Assembly (NCBI RefSeq): GCF_050624435.1
Contig: NC_134536.1
Coordinates: forward strand, 130,208,758-130,272,757
Source: Tenrec ecaudatus
Lineage: Eukaryota; Chordata; Mammalia; Afrosoricida; Tenrecidae
Length of the DNA: 64,000 nt
Direction of reading: 5' to 3'
The notes under the pieces are model-generated. The model had not been told where the DNA came from, made no database searches, and was given only the letters and a program-made list of their open reading frames with translations. This document shows positions 9,801-21,604 of the stretch, in pieces; position 1 is the stretch's first letter; each line of letters begins with the position of its first letter. Made by a program: the position numbers and the translations under genes.

Positions 9801-12380
9801 TCCGGTCTCTTTGCAGTGGGTCCAAGGTGGGCAGACACGGGGCGCTCAACTCAATGGGCTCCTTTCTGGATTCTGGGTTAGGATGACCCATGACAGAAGC
9901 TGAGCTGAGGGAATATGGACAAGAGGGGGCAAGCTCAACCCCCCCCCCCACCACACACACACATTCCCCCCTGGTCCCCCAACTGCCCCCTGCAAATTCT
10001 CAGCCCTGCCCCCCTGGGAAACTGGGAGGGGATGGGGCGTTGTCCCCCCTGTGGCCACCAGATGGTGCTGCAGCCACACTGCTCCCGCACTTCCAGCTGT
10101 GGACCAGCTGTGGGGTTAGATAACGGGTGGGGGGCAGAAGGTTGCTTATAAATGGGCTTGAGGTGGGGGCTTCTCCTGTGACCATCCCTATTCTTCCCTT
10201 CACTGGAGGGAGGTCCAGAGGGAGCTCTGGCCTCTGTGGGCAAGCCCGGCTCCTCTGCACCCTGACAGTTAGTTATTCTTGCTGGTACCTGAAGGGCCAT
10301 GCCTTGTGGGTCTGAAGAAATGGGGGGAGATGTGGACCACTCTGGCTGCTGCTCTGGGCTGGGGGTGGGGGTGGGGTGGACAGCGAGGCCTTCCCACCAG
10401 AGTACCCACCTTAGTTCCTTTGGCTCCAAAGTTCTGGGGAATGCGGCCTCACCCAGGAGACGGAACTGGTCTGGGCCGTTGGGTGAGCCCCAGAACTGGA
10501 GAACGAGAACACCCGGTTGGCCGGCGTGGTGGGGACCATCCCACCTCCTGGGACCCCGTAATGTCTCCTAGTCATTTCCAAAGTTGATCACCAACCACCT
10601 GGGCTGGTCTAGAAACTGCCACCTTTTGCTCAGCAGCCAGCACGTCAGTGTGCATGGGGTCTTCTTGGGCCTCTCCCACGCCGGGCCCCTTAAGGTTCAC
10701 ACAGACGAAGGTAGCTTCCCTGCCTGGTCCCCAGGGGGCTTTTGAGCAAGAGACCGAGGGGGCTTAATTAACAACAACAAAAACATCCCAGGATAAAACT
10801 GGCTGCAAAGGCAATTTCCTCCGTGCAGACTTAGGGATCACATCGACGGTGGAGCAATTAACCTGCGAGGGGACAGACGGGAAGCAGGTGGTGTCTAGGT
10901 GGGTGAAGGCGGTAGGAATGGGCTCAAGGTCAGGCGGAGCAGCGGGTGACCTTGCAAAGCCAGAGTCTGGATGCTGACCTGGCCACCTTCCCACAGGAGG
11001 CCCCTCCTCACCAGGCCCCTGTCCTCTGGCACGCCCTGGGCTCTCTGGCTGGGGTGCACCGGAGAGTGGGTGAGACCGAGGCCGGCCCTCCAGCCAGTGG
11101 GGAACTCGCTCCCTACCCACTCGACGACTCAGGATTCGGGGGGCTCCTTTGGGCTATCCCTTACCCTCGGGACTCAGTGCAGTGGAGGGCACTGCGTCTG
11201 CCCCTCCCACCTTTCAGGACTCCCCCAACCTGCACTCCACCCTCCTGGGCAGGACTGAAGGTGCGGGCAAAGTTCTTCCCACACCAGGCGGCCACTGTGC
11301 CAGAGCCCGCAGTTGCCTGGCAGCAGCTGCCCTGGGAGTCAGGGCAGGTCACCAGAGGGGGTTCCTGCATCGGAAACTGGCCTGCGTTGCTCTTAGATGG
11401 TGGTAGGGCTAGAGGCCCACTGTCAGCCCTGGGCTGTGGCCGTGTCTCTCACCCCATTAGTGCGGACGCCAAAGGCACCCCTCCCGCCCGTCCTTTATGG
11501 GGTGGACCTCACCTTCGCAGACTGCGATCCAGACAATGGGGAGTGGAAGAGCTGGGCTTGCATGAAAGCCCGGTGGCCTGTCCCCAGGCCCCGTCCCAAG
11601 CCCGGGAATGATCACAAGTGTGGAAAGGGAGTGGGGTTCGGGGTCGGGGTGGGGCCAGGAGCTCTAGAGCCCTTGGACCCATGTGAGGCCCAAAGCTCGA
11701 GCGAGGAGATGGGAGGATGCAGACAGCACCCAGTCCCCCAACCCGGCAGTCTCCAATGCCGTTCTTGCATCTGTCTGACTTCACCAGCGGCAGAGCAGGG
11801 ACCAGGTCCACAGCCTAGACCTGTGCAGACGTGTGTGCATGTCCTGGTGGACTCCCTGCTGGTGGTGCAGATGACGGCCCTGCTGAGGCGGGCCCAGCAG
11901 CAGCGCTGGCTCTCTGATTCTCAGAAACTAGTTTCTTAGCAGCCTCAGCCAGTCCTGGATGGCCCACCTCATCCCGTGCGGCTGCCTCCCCGGTGTGTGG
12001 AACCCAGCAGAGCCAAAGAGGAAGCCCGGCAGGGGAGACACGGGTTACAGTGTCCTGCTGGGAATCGCTCAAGTCTCTGTCACCCACTGCTGTCTCACAT
12101 CGGGGATTCTTCTCTGCCTGGGGCCACCAGCTCCCAGGAGAGGCCGCTACAGGCTGTGGATGGATCTCCTCAGGTGCGGGCACCAAGCTGCCCAAAAGGA
12201 GCAGCCCAAAGCTCAGCCTTCCTGCTCCTGTCCACTTCCCTCCCAGCCACCATGGTAGCAGCTGGGGCGGCTCGAAAGGGCACCTTGGTCACCCCCAACC
12301 CCTCACCTCCTGGGACACCCACCTCTGCAAAGGCCTGGCCCCTCCCCTCCCCCAGCCTCCTCCAGCCTCATCTTTTTTCT
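9801..12380. other. TFEB downstream flank, no gene seen
   Basis: GC-rich single-copy-looking sequence without recognisable SINE or LINE. Open frames here are long only because of GC content and match no protein I know. A possible conserved patch lies at 10755-10875. Confidence 0.6.
10755..10875. promoter_or_regulatory. Candidate conserved non-coding element
   Basis: AT-rich island in GC-rich surroundings: gaccgagggggcttaattaa, ctggctgcaaaggcaatttc, gtggagcaattaacctgcga. It contains TTAATTAA and CAATTA homeodomain-type cores and no transposon hallmark. Inference only. Confidence 0.3.
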
Positions 12381-12660
12381 TTGTGCTCTCTTTTCTAAGG
12401 GGGGCAGTGGAATTTATACAATATTTAAGCAGCCAGAGCCGAGTCCGGGAAGATATTATTAATGTAAAAGGGACGGGCTGCAAATGCTTTTGGACCTGGT
12501 TACAATTAGAGGGTGATTTTTCTAAAGGTCAATGAATTCAGATAATATCCACAGGGGGGAGAGAAATTTAATACCTTTTTAGTGAATTAATTAATTATAA
12601 TATTATATCGGCTTGGGGTTCTTTTCCAGAGTGATTAAGGGAGCGATCCGTCTTCTGTGA
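12381..12660. promoter_or_regulatory. Candidate conserved non-coding element
   Basis: A 280-base repeat-free AT-rich island with ggaatttatacaatatttaa, gatattattaatgtaaaagg, gtgaattaattaattataat and gagtgattaagggagcgatc. Several ATTAAT/TAATTA cores cluster, the pattern typical of developmental enhancers. No open frame or mobile-element end is visible. Function is inferred. Confidence 0.4.
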
Positions 12661-13263
12661 GGCTGGGGAGCGGTGGCGGTGGGAGCCTTCTGCCTGTCTC
12701 GGGCTCCAGATGGGGGGCCCTTGTCTCTCCTCTCACTCTTGCGGTGGCTGCCCAGCAGGCAGGACTCAGGGGGCTGAGGCTGGTGCGGTGATTGGCAGTG
12801 CCCTTTCCCCTCAGCTTATGCCCAGTTAGCCCCCTGACTCCTGAGGCCGGCCCTCTCCTGCTGCCTGGTCGCTAAGCCTCTGCCAGGAACCTGAGGGGAC
12901 TCCCTTAGCTTTTAGGTTGTGCCCTCTTCCTCGACATGTGGGGACACTGAGCCTTCCGCCCGTGGGTTGCAGGGCATTGCCCTGAGTCCCGCTGGTGAGA
13001 TCGAACCAGGCTGTCAGAGGTAACTGAAAGCAACAATAAGACTTCCCCCACCTCCCTCGCCAGGCTTTCTGGAAAACCCCCTCTCGCCAGAGACCGGAGA
13101 GTGGTCAGTGGCCCTCTCTCCCCTTAAGAGAGTTTAAGAGGGTGGGTGGAAGGTGTTCTGTGCTGCTCGGGAGTACTGCTAAGTGCAGTGGCAGCACGGG
13201 CTGGCGAGGGCATCAGTGCAGGGGACGTGGACGCACCCAGCAGGGTGCTTTTCACTGATCTGC

Positions 13264-13295
13264 TCATTCATTCATTCATTCATTCATTCATTCAC
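13264..13295. repeat. (ATTC)n tetranucleotide microsatellite
   Basis: Eight near-perfect attc units ending in ttcactcagt. Confidence 0.92.
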
Positions 13296-13345
13296 TCAGT
13301 GAGCGTTTGTGGCACACCCAGACCTTGGCCAGAGCTTCTTGTGCT

Positions 13346-13515
13346 GGTTAGTGGCCAACAAGTCAGTTCCGCCTCACGCTGACATCACGGGCACAGTGTG
13401 GAACTGTGTGCTCCGTAGGGTTGGCAAGGCGGTGTACACCAGCCCTTTCTTCCAAGGGAGCCCTGGAGCGGTTCAAACCACCCACCTTTCAGGTAGTCAT
13501 GGAGCACGTGAGACA
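13346..13515 (-). mobile_element. AfroSINE, minus strand, degenerate
   Basis: Reads ggccaacaagtcagttccgc, tggaactgtgtgctccgtag, gttggcaaggcggtgtacac, gagcggttcaaaccacccac. It follows the plan of the reversed element with many changes; the head is eroded. Confidence 0.65.
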
Positions 13516-13875
13516 GACAGACCCCTTCTTTAGCCCCACCCACCTCTGGGGCCCCAGCTGCTCATCTGAACAGTATTGGGGGGGGGGGCTGAGGTGCATG
13601 CAGACCTCTGTCACCCCTTACTGTCCCAGCAAGACCTTCCTCAAGCTGAAGGCAGGGGGACTGGCTGCTGGGATGTAGCTATTATTCGGTCATTCAGCAA
13701 ACTTGCGTCCCACCCGAGGGCTCGGGCATGCTGATGGGAAGACAGGAGGTAGCAGGAGGCTCCAGGCTCTGGGTTCAGGAACGCAAACAAGCCAATCAGG
13801 CCTACCGTGGTTCCCTATGCCAGCCTCCCTGTGCCTCAGTTGCTCCATCTGTAAAGGGGGTTATAATACACATCC

Positions 13876-14185
13876 CCCAAAGTGGTGGTGGTGGCTGGCT
13901 CTGACTCACGGCCATCCTGTGCCCAACAGAGTGAAACGCTGGCCTGTCCCAGGCCATCTTCACAGTCATTAGTGTGTTCGGGCCCCTTGTCGAAGCCACT
14001 GTGCCAGCCCACCTCCTGGACAGTCTCTTTCCCACTGACACTGACCGTCTCCCAAGCACGATGCCTTTCCTGGTACCATGTCCAAAGGGCGTGAGGTTTC
14101 ATCTTGTCCTCCTTTGATTCCAAGGAGCGTTCTGGATGTACTTCTTCCAAGACGGACTTGTTGGTCCTTCTGGAAATCCATGATA
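13876..14185 (-). mobile_element. RTE-class LINE 3' end, minus strand
   Basis: Reverse-oriented 3' end of the afrotherian RTE: ctggctctgactcacggcca, cagagtgaaacgctggcctg, gccaggccatcttcacag-like order, then accatgtccaaagggcgtga, tccaaggagcgttctggatg and tacttcttccaagacggact. The same order occurs in the minus-strand copy near 35.2 kb and, inverted, in plus-strand copies near 54.2 kb. It encodes the C-terminal part of the reverse transcriptase on the minus strand and is degenerate. Confidence 0.75.
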
Positions 14186-14404
14186 TGGTCAGGATGCTTC
14201 AGTAACCCCATAGCACTCCCAAGGTTGTGGGGTGCCCCTGGTTCCCTTTCTGTCCCCCCAAATTGGGTGCCAGTAGCAACCCCAGCCTGGGGAACTTCCC
14301 CTCGTCCCCGCTCCTGGCCTCCAGGCCTCTTCTCTCTGACTGCCCCCATCTCCAGCGAGACAATCCCCCCCTTCCTCTCCGTGGGCGGCGGGCAGGGAGG
14401 GCCT

Positions 14405-14625
14405 TCCCATTGTACTATCTTTGGGCCCTAAATTAAAATTGATGACATCTTGAAATGAGCAGTGAGGGTAATTTTGCTTCAGAGCCGGGATGCTAATGAG
14501 GCCCCTTAATGGTGCGAACACCGAGCTGACGGGTCGTGTGTCATGCGCAGCGGCGAGGGGGGTAATGGCCGCGGTAAGTGCCGGTAATTACACCCTGTCT
14601 CGCTGTATTTTGGCAGGCCTGGTGG
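14405..14625. promoter_or_regulatory. Candidate conserved non-coding element
   Basis: Repeat-free block with ctaaattaaaattgatgaca, gggtaattttgcttcagagc, gatgctaatgaggcccctta, ggtaatggccgcggtaagtg and gccggtaattacaccctgtc. Clustered TAATTA/TAATGA cores next to CG-rich words are unusual among the surrounding repeats. Inferred enhancer candidate. Confidence 0.42.
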
Positions 14626-14913
14626 GAGAGCAGGGGCTCCATCACTGCCAGCAGGGGCGCCCCCCACCTATCACGGGGCTGACAGTCAGAGACCACCAAC
14701 CTCCCCCTCGGCCCAGCCTGGGCCCCAACTCTGGCCCAACCTGGAACGCAGGGGCCCAGGGGCAAAGTCACAAGGGCTGCCCCTCATGCTTCGTCCACGC
14801 CCCCACTTCTTCACAGCCTGCCACGCACAACTCCATCTGCATCCCGCCCGGCACCCGCGTACCCGTGCACACAAAGGCGTCCTCCAATAGGGTGCATGGA
14901 TGAAGCCCCGTTG

Positions 14914-15040
14914 GGGAGCCCTGGTGAGGGGTTAGGTGTCGGGCTGCTAACCAAAGGTCGGCAGTTCGGAACCACCAGTCACTCCGTCAGAGAAAAACGA
15001 GGCTTTCCACTCCAAGATCGACAGCCTCTGTCAAAACGTG
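14914..15040 (+). mobile_element. AfroSINE, plus strand, 3' truncated
   Basis: ggggagccctggtgaggggt, gctgctaaccaaaggtcggc, agttcggaaccaccagtcac, gagaaaaacgaggctttcca; the tail is lost after about 15035. Confidence 0.85.
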
Positions 15041-15299
15041 AACAATAATAGTGAGAACTATGCAAGATAATTCAATGCCGAGTGTTTAGCTTTCTATGTC
15101 TGAAACAACAAAAATTTAAAATAAACGATGACCCCGGAAACTATACCTGCCTATGGCATGTATGTGTGTCTGTCTGTCTGTATATATGGACAGTCTCGTA
15201 TCAAGGGGCGGAGCTACTGTGCCCTTGTTATCCTAGCTCACCGACGGCTGTGAGTTTGGTGTTTCACGTGGGCTACTGAATGCCACTCTTCTGAGAGAA

Positions 15300-15482
15300 T
15301 GGACTGCTGAGTGACGCAGAGTTGATTCCAACTCGTAGTGACCCCATGTGATAGAGTGGACCTCCCCCACGGGGGTTGCTAGGCTGCAAACTTGACCTGA
15401 CTCGATCTCCAGGTCTTGGTTGCCTGGGGGGACTTTTAGGCTAGCAGCTGAGCATGTGACGGTCAGGCCAGCAGGGCCCCTG
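15300..15482 (-). mobile_element. AfroSINE, minus strand
   Basis: gagttgattccaactcgtag (tail), gtgaccccatgtgatagagt, then the reversed head cagcagggcccctgac. Confidence 0.78.
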
Positions 15483-15927
15483 ACACACGCATGCTTCTCA
15501 TGTGCATGATGCGGAACGGAGCCTCGGGAGAGTCAACCACGTATCCAAGGTCACCCAGCAGAGGCAGGACCGGAATTCAGGTCTGTTTGACCTGCAGTCT
15601 TTCCACGTCCATTCTTCCACAGGCATAGATGCACTTCCTGTCCAAGGCACGCATGCACACGCAGAGGCATGTGTGTGTGCGACCCTGTATCACACACGGG
15701 CCACGTGCTCATATATATCCTCGGTGCACCTGGATACACACGCAGCAGGCAGAGGTGCACCGGTGCACTGTCGAGGTACGAATGCATGGGTGTACTCAGC
15801 ACGCACACGCACACATACTCACGGGCCTGTACAGGCTTGGATCACATCATGCTTACACTCCAGGCACAGGCGTGTATAATAGAAAGTGGACCTCAATCGC
15901 TAAGAGGGGGCAAATCAGTCCTGCCCC

Positions 15928-16027
15928 ACAGCTGGTGATGTGGTTAGGGACTGGACTGGGAATGGATGGGTCCGTGGTTTGAACCCCGCAGCTGCTCTGC
16001 GTGAGGCAGACGCTCAATCTGATCCTG
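15928..16027 (+). mobile_element. AfroSINE head fragment, plus strand
   Basis: cagctggtgatgtggttagg, gactggactgggaatggatg, gtttgaaccccgcagctgct. Only the tRNA-like head survives. Confidence 0.6.
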
Positions 16028-16047
16028 AGGAAACGGCAGCCAAGGGA

Positions 16048-16183
16048 GTGGTCTCCGCCACTGCCGTCGAGTTGATTCTGGCTCACAGCAGCCTTCGCAG
16101 CAGATCGTGTGGAACTGGACCAGTGAGTTTCCGAGGCTGTAACTCCTGGAGGGAGTGGAGAGCCCCGTCTCTCTCCTTTATGT
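16048..16183 (-). mobile_element. AfroSINE, minus strand, partial
   Basis: ccgccactgccgtcgagttg, attctggctcacagcagcct, ggagagccccgtctctctcc; it stops before the B box. Confidence 0.75.
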
Positions 16184-16216
16184 AAGTACTCAACACAGCA
16201 ACAGCAACGACAATGA

Positions 16217-16428
16217 CAACCCCCAAACCCACTGCCGAAGAGTCAATTCTGACTCATAGCAACCCTGTAGGGCAGGGTAGAACTAACTGCCTGGTGGCTT
16301 TCTGCGACTGTAACGGTAACTGGGGTAGAAAGCCCTGTCTGTCTCCCTCGGCCCCACTGGTTTCGAACTGCTGGCCTTGTGGATGGATCTCAGCCCAAAG
16401 CATCACTGCTGTGCCACCAGCGCTTCTT
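16217..16428 (-). mobile_element. AfroSINE, minus strand
   Basis: cccccaaacccactgccgaa, gagtcaattctgactcatag, gcagggtagaactaactgcc, tggtttcgaactgctggcct and gtgccaccagcgcttc at the head. Confidence 0.88.
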
Positions 16429-16504
16429 CTATGCAAATTTATTGACAACGAAACCAAAAAGAGAGGAACCTATAGGGACAGAGGGGAGGGTGTCAGCAGC
16501 CACC

Positions 16505-16637
16505 ATCGTGAGGCTGTTCACGAATCTTTACAGGAGTAGAATGCCTCCTCTTTCTTCCCCAGAGCAGCTGGTGGTTTCGAACTGCCGACCTTGGGTTAGC
16601 AATCCAACACATCACCACTATGCCACCGGAGGCTCCC
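16505..16637 (-). mobile_element. AfroSINE, minus strand, third of a cluster
   Basis: ctttacaggagtagaatgcc, ctggtggtttcgaactgccg, ccactatgccaccggaggct. Clustered with two others just upstream in the same orientation. Confidence 0.8.
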
Positions 16638-16746
16638 AGGAAACATGATGGGGCGGTTCTACTGCGTCAGACATCAAAGGGCGTGCCCCTGCACATGCCC
16701 ACAGCTTGTACACACATGCCTGGTACCCGTGAGGCCTGGACACTCT

Positions 16747-16748
<2 letters not shown>

Positions 16749-16785
<37 letters not shown>
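16749..16785. repeat. (AC)n microsatellite
   Basis: About 18 perfect AC units between ctgt and gtctttagac. Confidence 0.95.
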
Positions 16786-16787
<2 letters not shown>

Positions 16788-17987
16788 CTTTAGACCCAAC
16801 GCTACAAGCACACTGCAAACACACAAGGAGCGCTCCCACCCAGCACCGTTGTCCACACCAGTGAGACTGGGAACGCCCCCGAGCCTGCAGACCCTGCTGA
16901 CGTTTAGGGCCGAGGTTGGAAGCACGGAAGCCTGGGTTCTTGCTTGGGTCCCTGATTTTCCTTCCTGTGGGTCTCTAGGTCAACCGCTAACCTCTCTGCG
17001 CCCCATTTGTCCTGCCCTGGAGATGATGATCACGTGCATCCCCCCAAAAGGTGCTGTGACGATGGAATGGGTCCGCAGATGGAAAGCACTCTTGGCCGGC
17101 ACAGAGTGAGCTTAGGATCACGGTGGGGCCAAGGTCTGACAAGCCCCAGGGAGTGGTCAGCAGAAGGCTGGGCTGGGGTGGTCAGGAGGGGCTTCCTGGA
17201 GGAAGAGGGATGTGAGCTGGTCTTAAAGGGAACCTCCCCTGTGAAGAGCTAGAACAGTTCCAGGGAACCCCCGGGGGCCAGTGTTGTCTATGCCCAAGTC
17301 GCAGAGGAAAAGGCTCCATGAGGCTCGGCAGCTTGGCCAAGGTCAGGGAGGGCCGAGGGAGAGGAGAGGAGGGCGCTGGAATCCAGGTGGGACAGCAGTG
17401 TGTGTGTCAGAAATAGAGCCACAGATGGGGGAACGCACTCGGGGGCCTTTCTAGATAATGAGAAGTCGGGCGAGCATCTGGAGTGGGGCGCTGACCTACT
17501 TGCAGGATTCAGGGTGGGGCTGGCTCACCTAGCGCTCCCAGCAGCGCCCACAGCGAGCTCGCTGGGCAGGCCACGCCCCCACGCTCACCCTGGAGACCGG
17601 CCTGGCTCTCTGCCCAGAAACCAATCCAAGGAGGATGTGGGGAGGGGGCCTGGTGGAGAGGAGCAATATCTCAGTTTGCTCCATCCTGAAGTCGGGGTGG
17701 CCGCACCCCAGGGCGGGCTTCTTTGCGGGGTCCTCTGCAGCTGGCAGGGCAGGCCCTTCTCCTCCCCCCCCCCACCAGTGCCTCCCTCCAGGCTGCCCCA
17801 AGGGCTTCGCCTTGCCCACCTTCCCCAAGTCCAGCTCAGAGCCTGCCCAGCACCTGGGCCTCCCAGAGGAGGCACAAGTTGCTTACCTGGGCATCCAGGG
17901 CTCCCCTCAATGTCTTCTCTTGGCTTCTTGTCCTATGATCTCATGGAGCCTCAAAAAAATCATCGATTCCCCACCCCCCCCATCCCC
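16786..17987. other. Intergenic stretch, nothing recognised
   Basis: Single-copy-looking sequence with CpG-poor, moderately GC-rich composition. No repeat ends, no exon I can support; the longest frames are uninformative. Confidence 0.5.
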
Positions 17988-18183
17988 CAGTGTCCTGGTG
18001 GTTATGGGTTGGCTTGTGATCCACAGGTAGGTCAGCAGTTTGAAACCACTAGCAGCCGGTCCTTGAGAGAAAGACGGGCTTTCTACTCCTGTAAAGAGTT
18101 ACAGTCTTGGGAACTCACGGGGGGCAGTTCTACCCTGTCCTATAAGATAGAGCGGCATCGGCTCAGTGGTGGTGAGTTTGGCA
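17988..18183 (+). mobile_element. AfroSINE, plus strand
   Basis: agtgtcctggtggttatggg, gtcagcagtttgaaaccact, agagaaagacgggctttcta, gttctaccctgtcctataag, cggctcagtggtggtgagtt. Confidence 0.85.
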
Positions 18184-18570
18184 CTATCATTTTGGATGCT
18201 GGATCAATGTCAACCCCCCCAATTCCACGAAGTACTCAGTAGGAGCATTCCGGAGCCCCACCCCCTTGATACCTCAAGTCCTTTAGGGCAGTGTCAGGAC
18301 TTGAGTATGGCCATGCGCTGCAACTGGTTCTTTGAATGCTTGGGGTATGCCTTCTGCCTGGACCCCCTCCCTGCCAGCCCACTCAGTCACCCCATATCCA
18401 ACTTCATCCCCCCCACCCTCATCCACGAGACCTTCCGCCTGTGCTCACAGATGTCATCCTGTCTGTGATTCTTGCCCAACACCCGATAGGCTCCCACCCA
18501 ACCTACCCCAAGACCCTGCTCAGGGGCCACCAGTAACCCTTGTCCCCTCTCCTACCCACAAGGACATGCC

Positions 18571-18776
18571 AAAAACCCAAACCAAATTCACTGCCACCAA
18601 GTCGATTCTGACTCACAGCAAGACTCTAGAAGACACAAGAAAACTGCCCCCCGGTGGGTTTCTAAGACTGCGAATCTTTACAGGGGTTGAAAGCCTCGTC
18701 CTCATCCTGAAGAGCATCTGGGGGTTTCAAACTGCTGACCTTGCAGGCAGCAGCCCACCACGCCACCAGGGCCCCT
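18571..18776 (-). mobile_element. AfroSINE, minus strand, full length
   Basis: aacccaaaccaaattcactg, ccaccaagtcgattctgact, gcgaatctttacaggggttg, gtttcaaactgctgaccttg and cacgccaccagggcccctca. Confidence 0.9.
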
Positions 18777-19738
18777 CATTCCACACAGCCCACTGGCCAG
18801 CACCGTGGAGCATCGTGAGGCAGAAGAGGAGGGAGGTGGGCTTCCAATCACTGTCCCCACAGCTCTCACTACTGGAGGGAACCCCCAGATGCCCTCCGTC
18901 TGAATCTCAGTGCTTTTGTCACTTTGGTCAGGGGGACAGCAGCCCCACCTTCCAGGCCTGAGACCCCCCTGGCATTGGCACAGGACATCAGTCAGCACTG
19001 CATACACTGTGGGAGGTGGGGGAGGGGTGTGCCCAGAAGGGACTGCGTGCATTTCCTTGAAATGGACATGTTGCAGAAGCCAACAGTCTGGAGTCCAGGC
19101 GTGGCAGGGCCATCCCCTCTCGGTCTCCAGGGGGAAGGCCCTTTCTTATCTATTCCTGCTTGTGGGGTGGCCAGCAGTCCTTGACTTGTGGGTGCATCAC
19201 TCTCCTCTCGGCCTCAGCTGTCACATAGCGTTCCTCCTCTGTGCACCCCTACATCTCCACTTATCACAACACCATCATGTTGGGCTTGGGCTCACACTGG
19301 TCTGGTAGGGCCTCATTGTGGCTCCATTCCCAAGTGAGTCACACTCACGTACAGGGGCTGGGACTTGAGCAGAGCTACTTGGAGGACCCACTGCAACTCA
19401 TTCTGGGGACCGTTTCGTGTAGTGCCCAAATCAGGGCCCGATGGGAGTAGAAAAGGGTCATGCTCCGACTGGGGCTCCCCTTCTGTTCTCAGGCTTCTGG
19501 CAGGCTGGGCTGGGGAAGGGTGGTGGTCTGTTTGCCTGCCCCTCCATGGCCAGATGGGGCTCAGCCACCAGGAGACAGAACAGGCTGGCGAGTTCGAGGG
19601 CATGTTATCTGACACCCAGGGACATCCTGCAAGTGGGGAGGTGACATCCTAGAGACAGGAACAGTGGAGCTGTTGGGAGCGGCCTCACGACCACACAACG
19701 GAGAGGAGATAAGAGGTGCAAGAAGGAGGGAGGGGCCC
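18777..19738. other. Intergenic stretch, nothing recognised
   Basis: No repeat boundary or conserved-looking block could be identified by eye. It ends at the border of the next LTR. Confidence 0.5.
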
Positions 19739-20243
19739 TGTGTCAGTTGGGTGGACTAGAGAAACAAATCCAGAGACACTCATCTGTGTATAAGAAAGAG
19801 CTTCTTAGACAAGAGCAATTGAATATTGAGAAAACATCCCAGCCCAGTCCAGATCAAGTCCATAAGTCCGATATTGGCTCATATGTCCGATACCAGTCTG
19901 TAAATTCCTCTTCAGACTCACGCAACACATGCAATGATGCCGAATGCAGGAAGATCCCAGGCCAGTGGGTGGAAAGTCTTGTGGCTCCAGTGGCGGTGGA
20001 AGCATCTCGGGGGTGGCAGGGGTCTCCACGTAGCTCCTTCAGCTCCGGGGCTCTAGTGCAGCTCCGTGTGTCTTGTCAACAGGAATGAATGTCTCGCAGG
20101 GAGTGAGTGTATGTCCCACCTCCAGCAAACTCTCTCCTTAGCATCTCCCAATGAGGTCATCAAGCTGCGACCTGATGGACAGGCTAAACTCCACCCCTTC
20201 ACTCTTTAGTCTCCAAGTGACACCAGATGATGTAACTACCGCG
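19739..20243 (-). mobile_element. Solo LTR, MaLR-like group B, minus strand
   Basis: Begins tgtgtcagttgggtggacta and gagaaacaaatccagagaca, the reverse of the LTR 3' end; it ends near gatgatgtaactacc, the reverse of the LTR start. The same unit occurs at 25156, 35936, 50042 and 52710. The end resembles the MLT1/MaLR terminus known in mammals (gtttctct...gactaataca). No internal viral gene is attached. Confidence 0.72.
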
Positions 20244-20534
20244 GTGGGTGTTAGGTGAAAGGTCCCCCCTCACTCTCTGCCCCAGGCTCCCTTCATTCCA
20301 AGGAGCAGAGCACGTACACCAGCCCTCACCCTAGCCCGGGGTCCAGATCTGTTGGACAAGATAGAAGTTCCTGCTCTTTCTATGATTGTTACTGGATGGC
20401 TCTAGAATTCGGGTCAGGGGGCTTGAACGACCCCAGGCTGGCCTGCTCCACAGTCACGATGGTTTCAGGTTGGGGCCTGCAGGCAGCTGCCAACCCAGGC
20501 CCCCAGGTGGCTTAGCTGGTGGATTCTAGAAAAG

Positions 20535-20670
20535 GGAAGAGGGTGGGAGTGTGAGGTGGCTGCTTCCTAATGAACAATTGGTGTCAGCTGCGTGTCTAAT
20601 CATGTGGTTCCGTGTAATTAAGAAGCTAATTAGTGCGGTGTCAATTAACGTTTAATTAGTCCCTTCTTCG
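20535..20670. promoter_or_regulatory. Candidate conserved non-coding element
   Basis: Contains cctaatgaacaattggtgtc, gtgtctaatcatgtggttcc, gtgtaattaagaagctaatt, agtgcggtgtcaattaacgt and ttaattagtcccttcttcg. TAATTA/AATTA cores occur at high density with no repeat signature. Inferred. Confidence 0.42.
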
Positions 20671-21282
20671 CAGAAGCCTGAGAGACCCTCCTGCTGGAAA
20701 CTTCTGGAGTGGGAGGTGGGGGTGGGGAGGCAGATGCCAGAAGGGACCACAGGTGTGTGTGCAGAGGGAGCCTCATGTCTTGCTGCCTCCAGCCCCAAAT
20801 CAATGCTCGCTGATCATGGCGATTGGTGATTCTGGTCAGAGGCCCTCCCCCACCACCAGGGGGCGCTGGTACCCGAGGGCGCAGAGACGGGCCACTCACC
20901 CAGCACAGCTCTGATGGAAGGAAGGCAGTGTGCCCATCCTCCCCGGGGGAAATGGCACTGGGACCCAGAGGAGTTAAGTAACGTGTGTATGGTCACACAG
21001 CCACTAAAGCAGTAGATCTGGGATTCAACGAAGGACTCCAGGACCTGCTGTGGACCTCAGGTGCATGGACACGGGCAGACACGTGTGTGCGGGCCCCGGC
21101 ACCTTCACTGCCCCCTGGACGAGCAGGGCTCCATCTACCCCTGTAGATGCACCAGGTCACCAGACTCTGCTAAAACATCCTCGTACATCGGCGAGGGCCT
21201 CTCAGGCCGCCCTGCACAGCACAGCATCCTCCCCGTCTCCTGCACCCCATTCCATTTCCCAAAGCATGGGAAACATCTGAGA
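20671..21282. other. Intergenic stretch, nothing recognised
   Basis: No transposon ends seen; no exon supported. Confidence 0.5.
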
Positions 21283-21358
21283 GAGTTTCAGAACATTTTC
21301 AGAAAAGTGAGGTGAAAAGATAGTGTGGGATTTTTCAATGAATTCTTTGAAGCCCCCT
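21283..21358. mobile_element. Possible half copy of a palindromic mariner-like MITE
   Basis: gatttttcaatgaattcttt followed by gaagcccccttc resembles one arm of the palindromic element at 60791-60862. The other arm is eroded. Confidence 0.35.
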
Positions 21359-21604
21359 TCTACACGAGAGAATGCTTACAAGCTCAGTCCTTTCTGTATA
21401 CCCAAGTCAACGGCCTGCAGTAGCTCCACTGTGCTGGGTGCTCACCACTACTATGTCTTTCCAGAACCTCTTCATCATCCCCAACAGAGGCCTCGTGCCA
21501 ACAAAGGAGGACTTTCCCTCTCCCGCCTACCAGCTCCCATCGCTGCGATTCCCCCGATGCACCTACCTGTTCTGATACTTCGTTCAAGCTCGCCCCTGAA
21601 CGTC

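Noticed and set aside
8929-9960. 343-codon minus-strand frame, the longest in the window
   Set aside because: Overlaps the TFEB last exon and 3' UTR antisense, is rich in Pro/Gly/Arg as expected of GC-rich antisense, and resembles no known protein.
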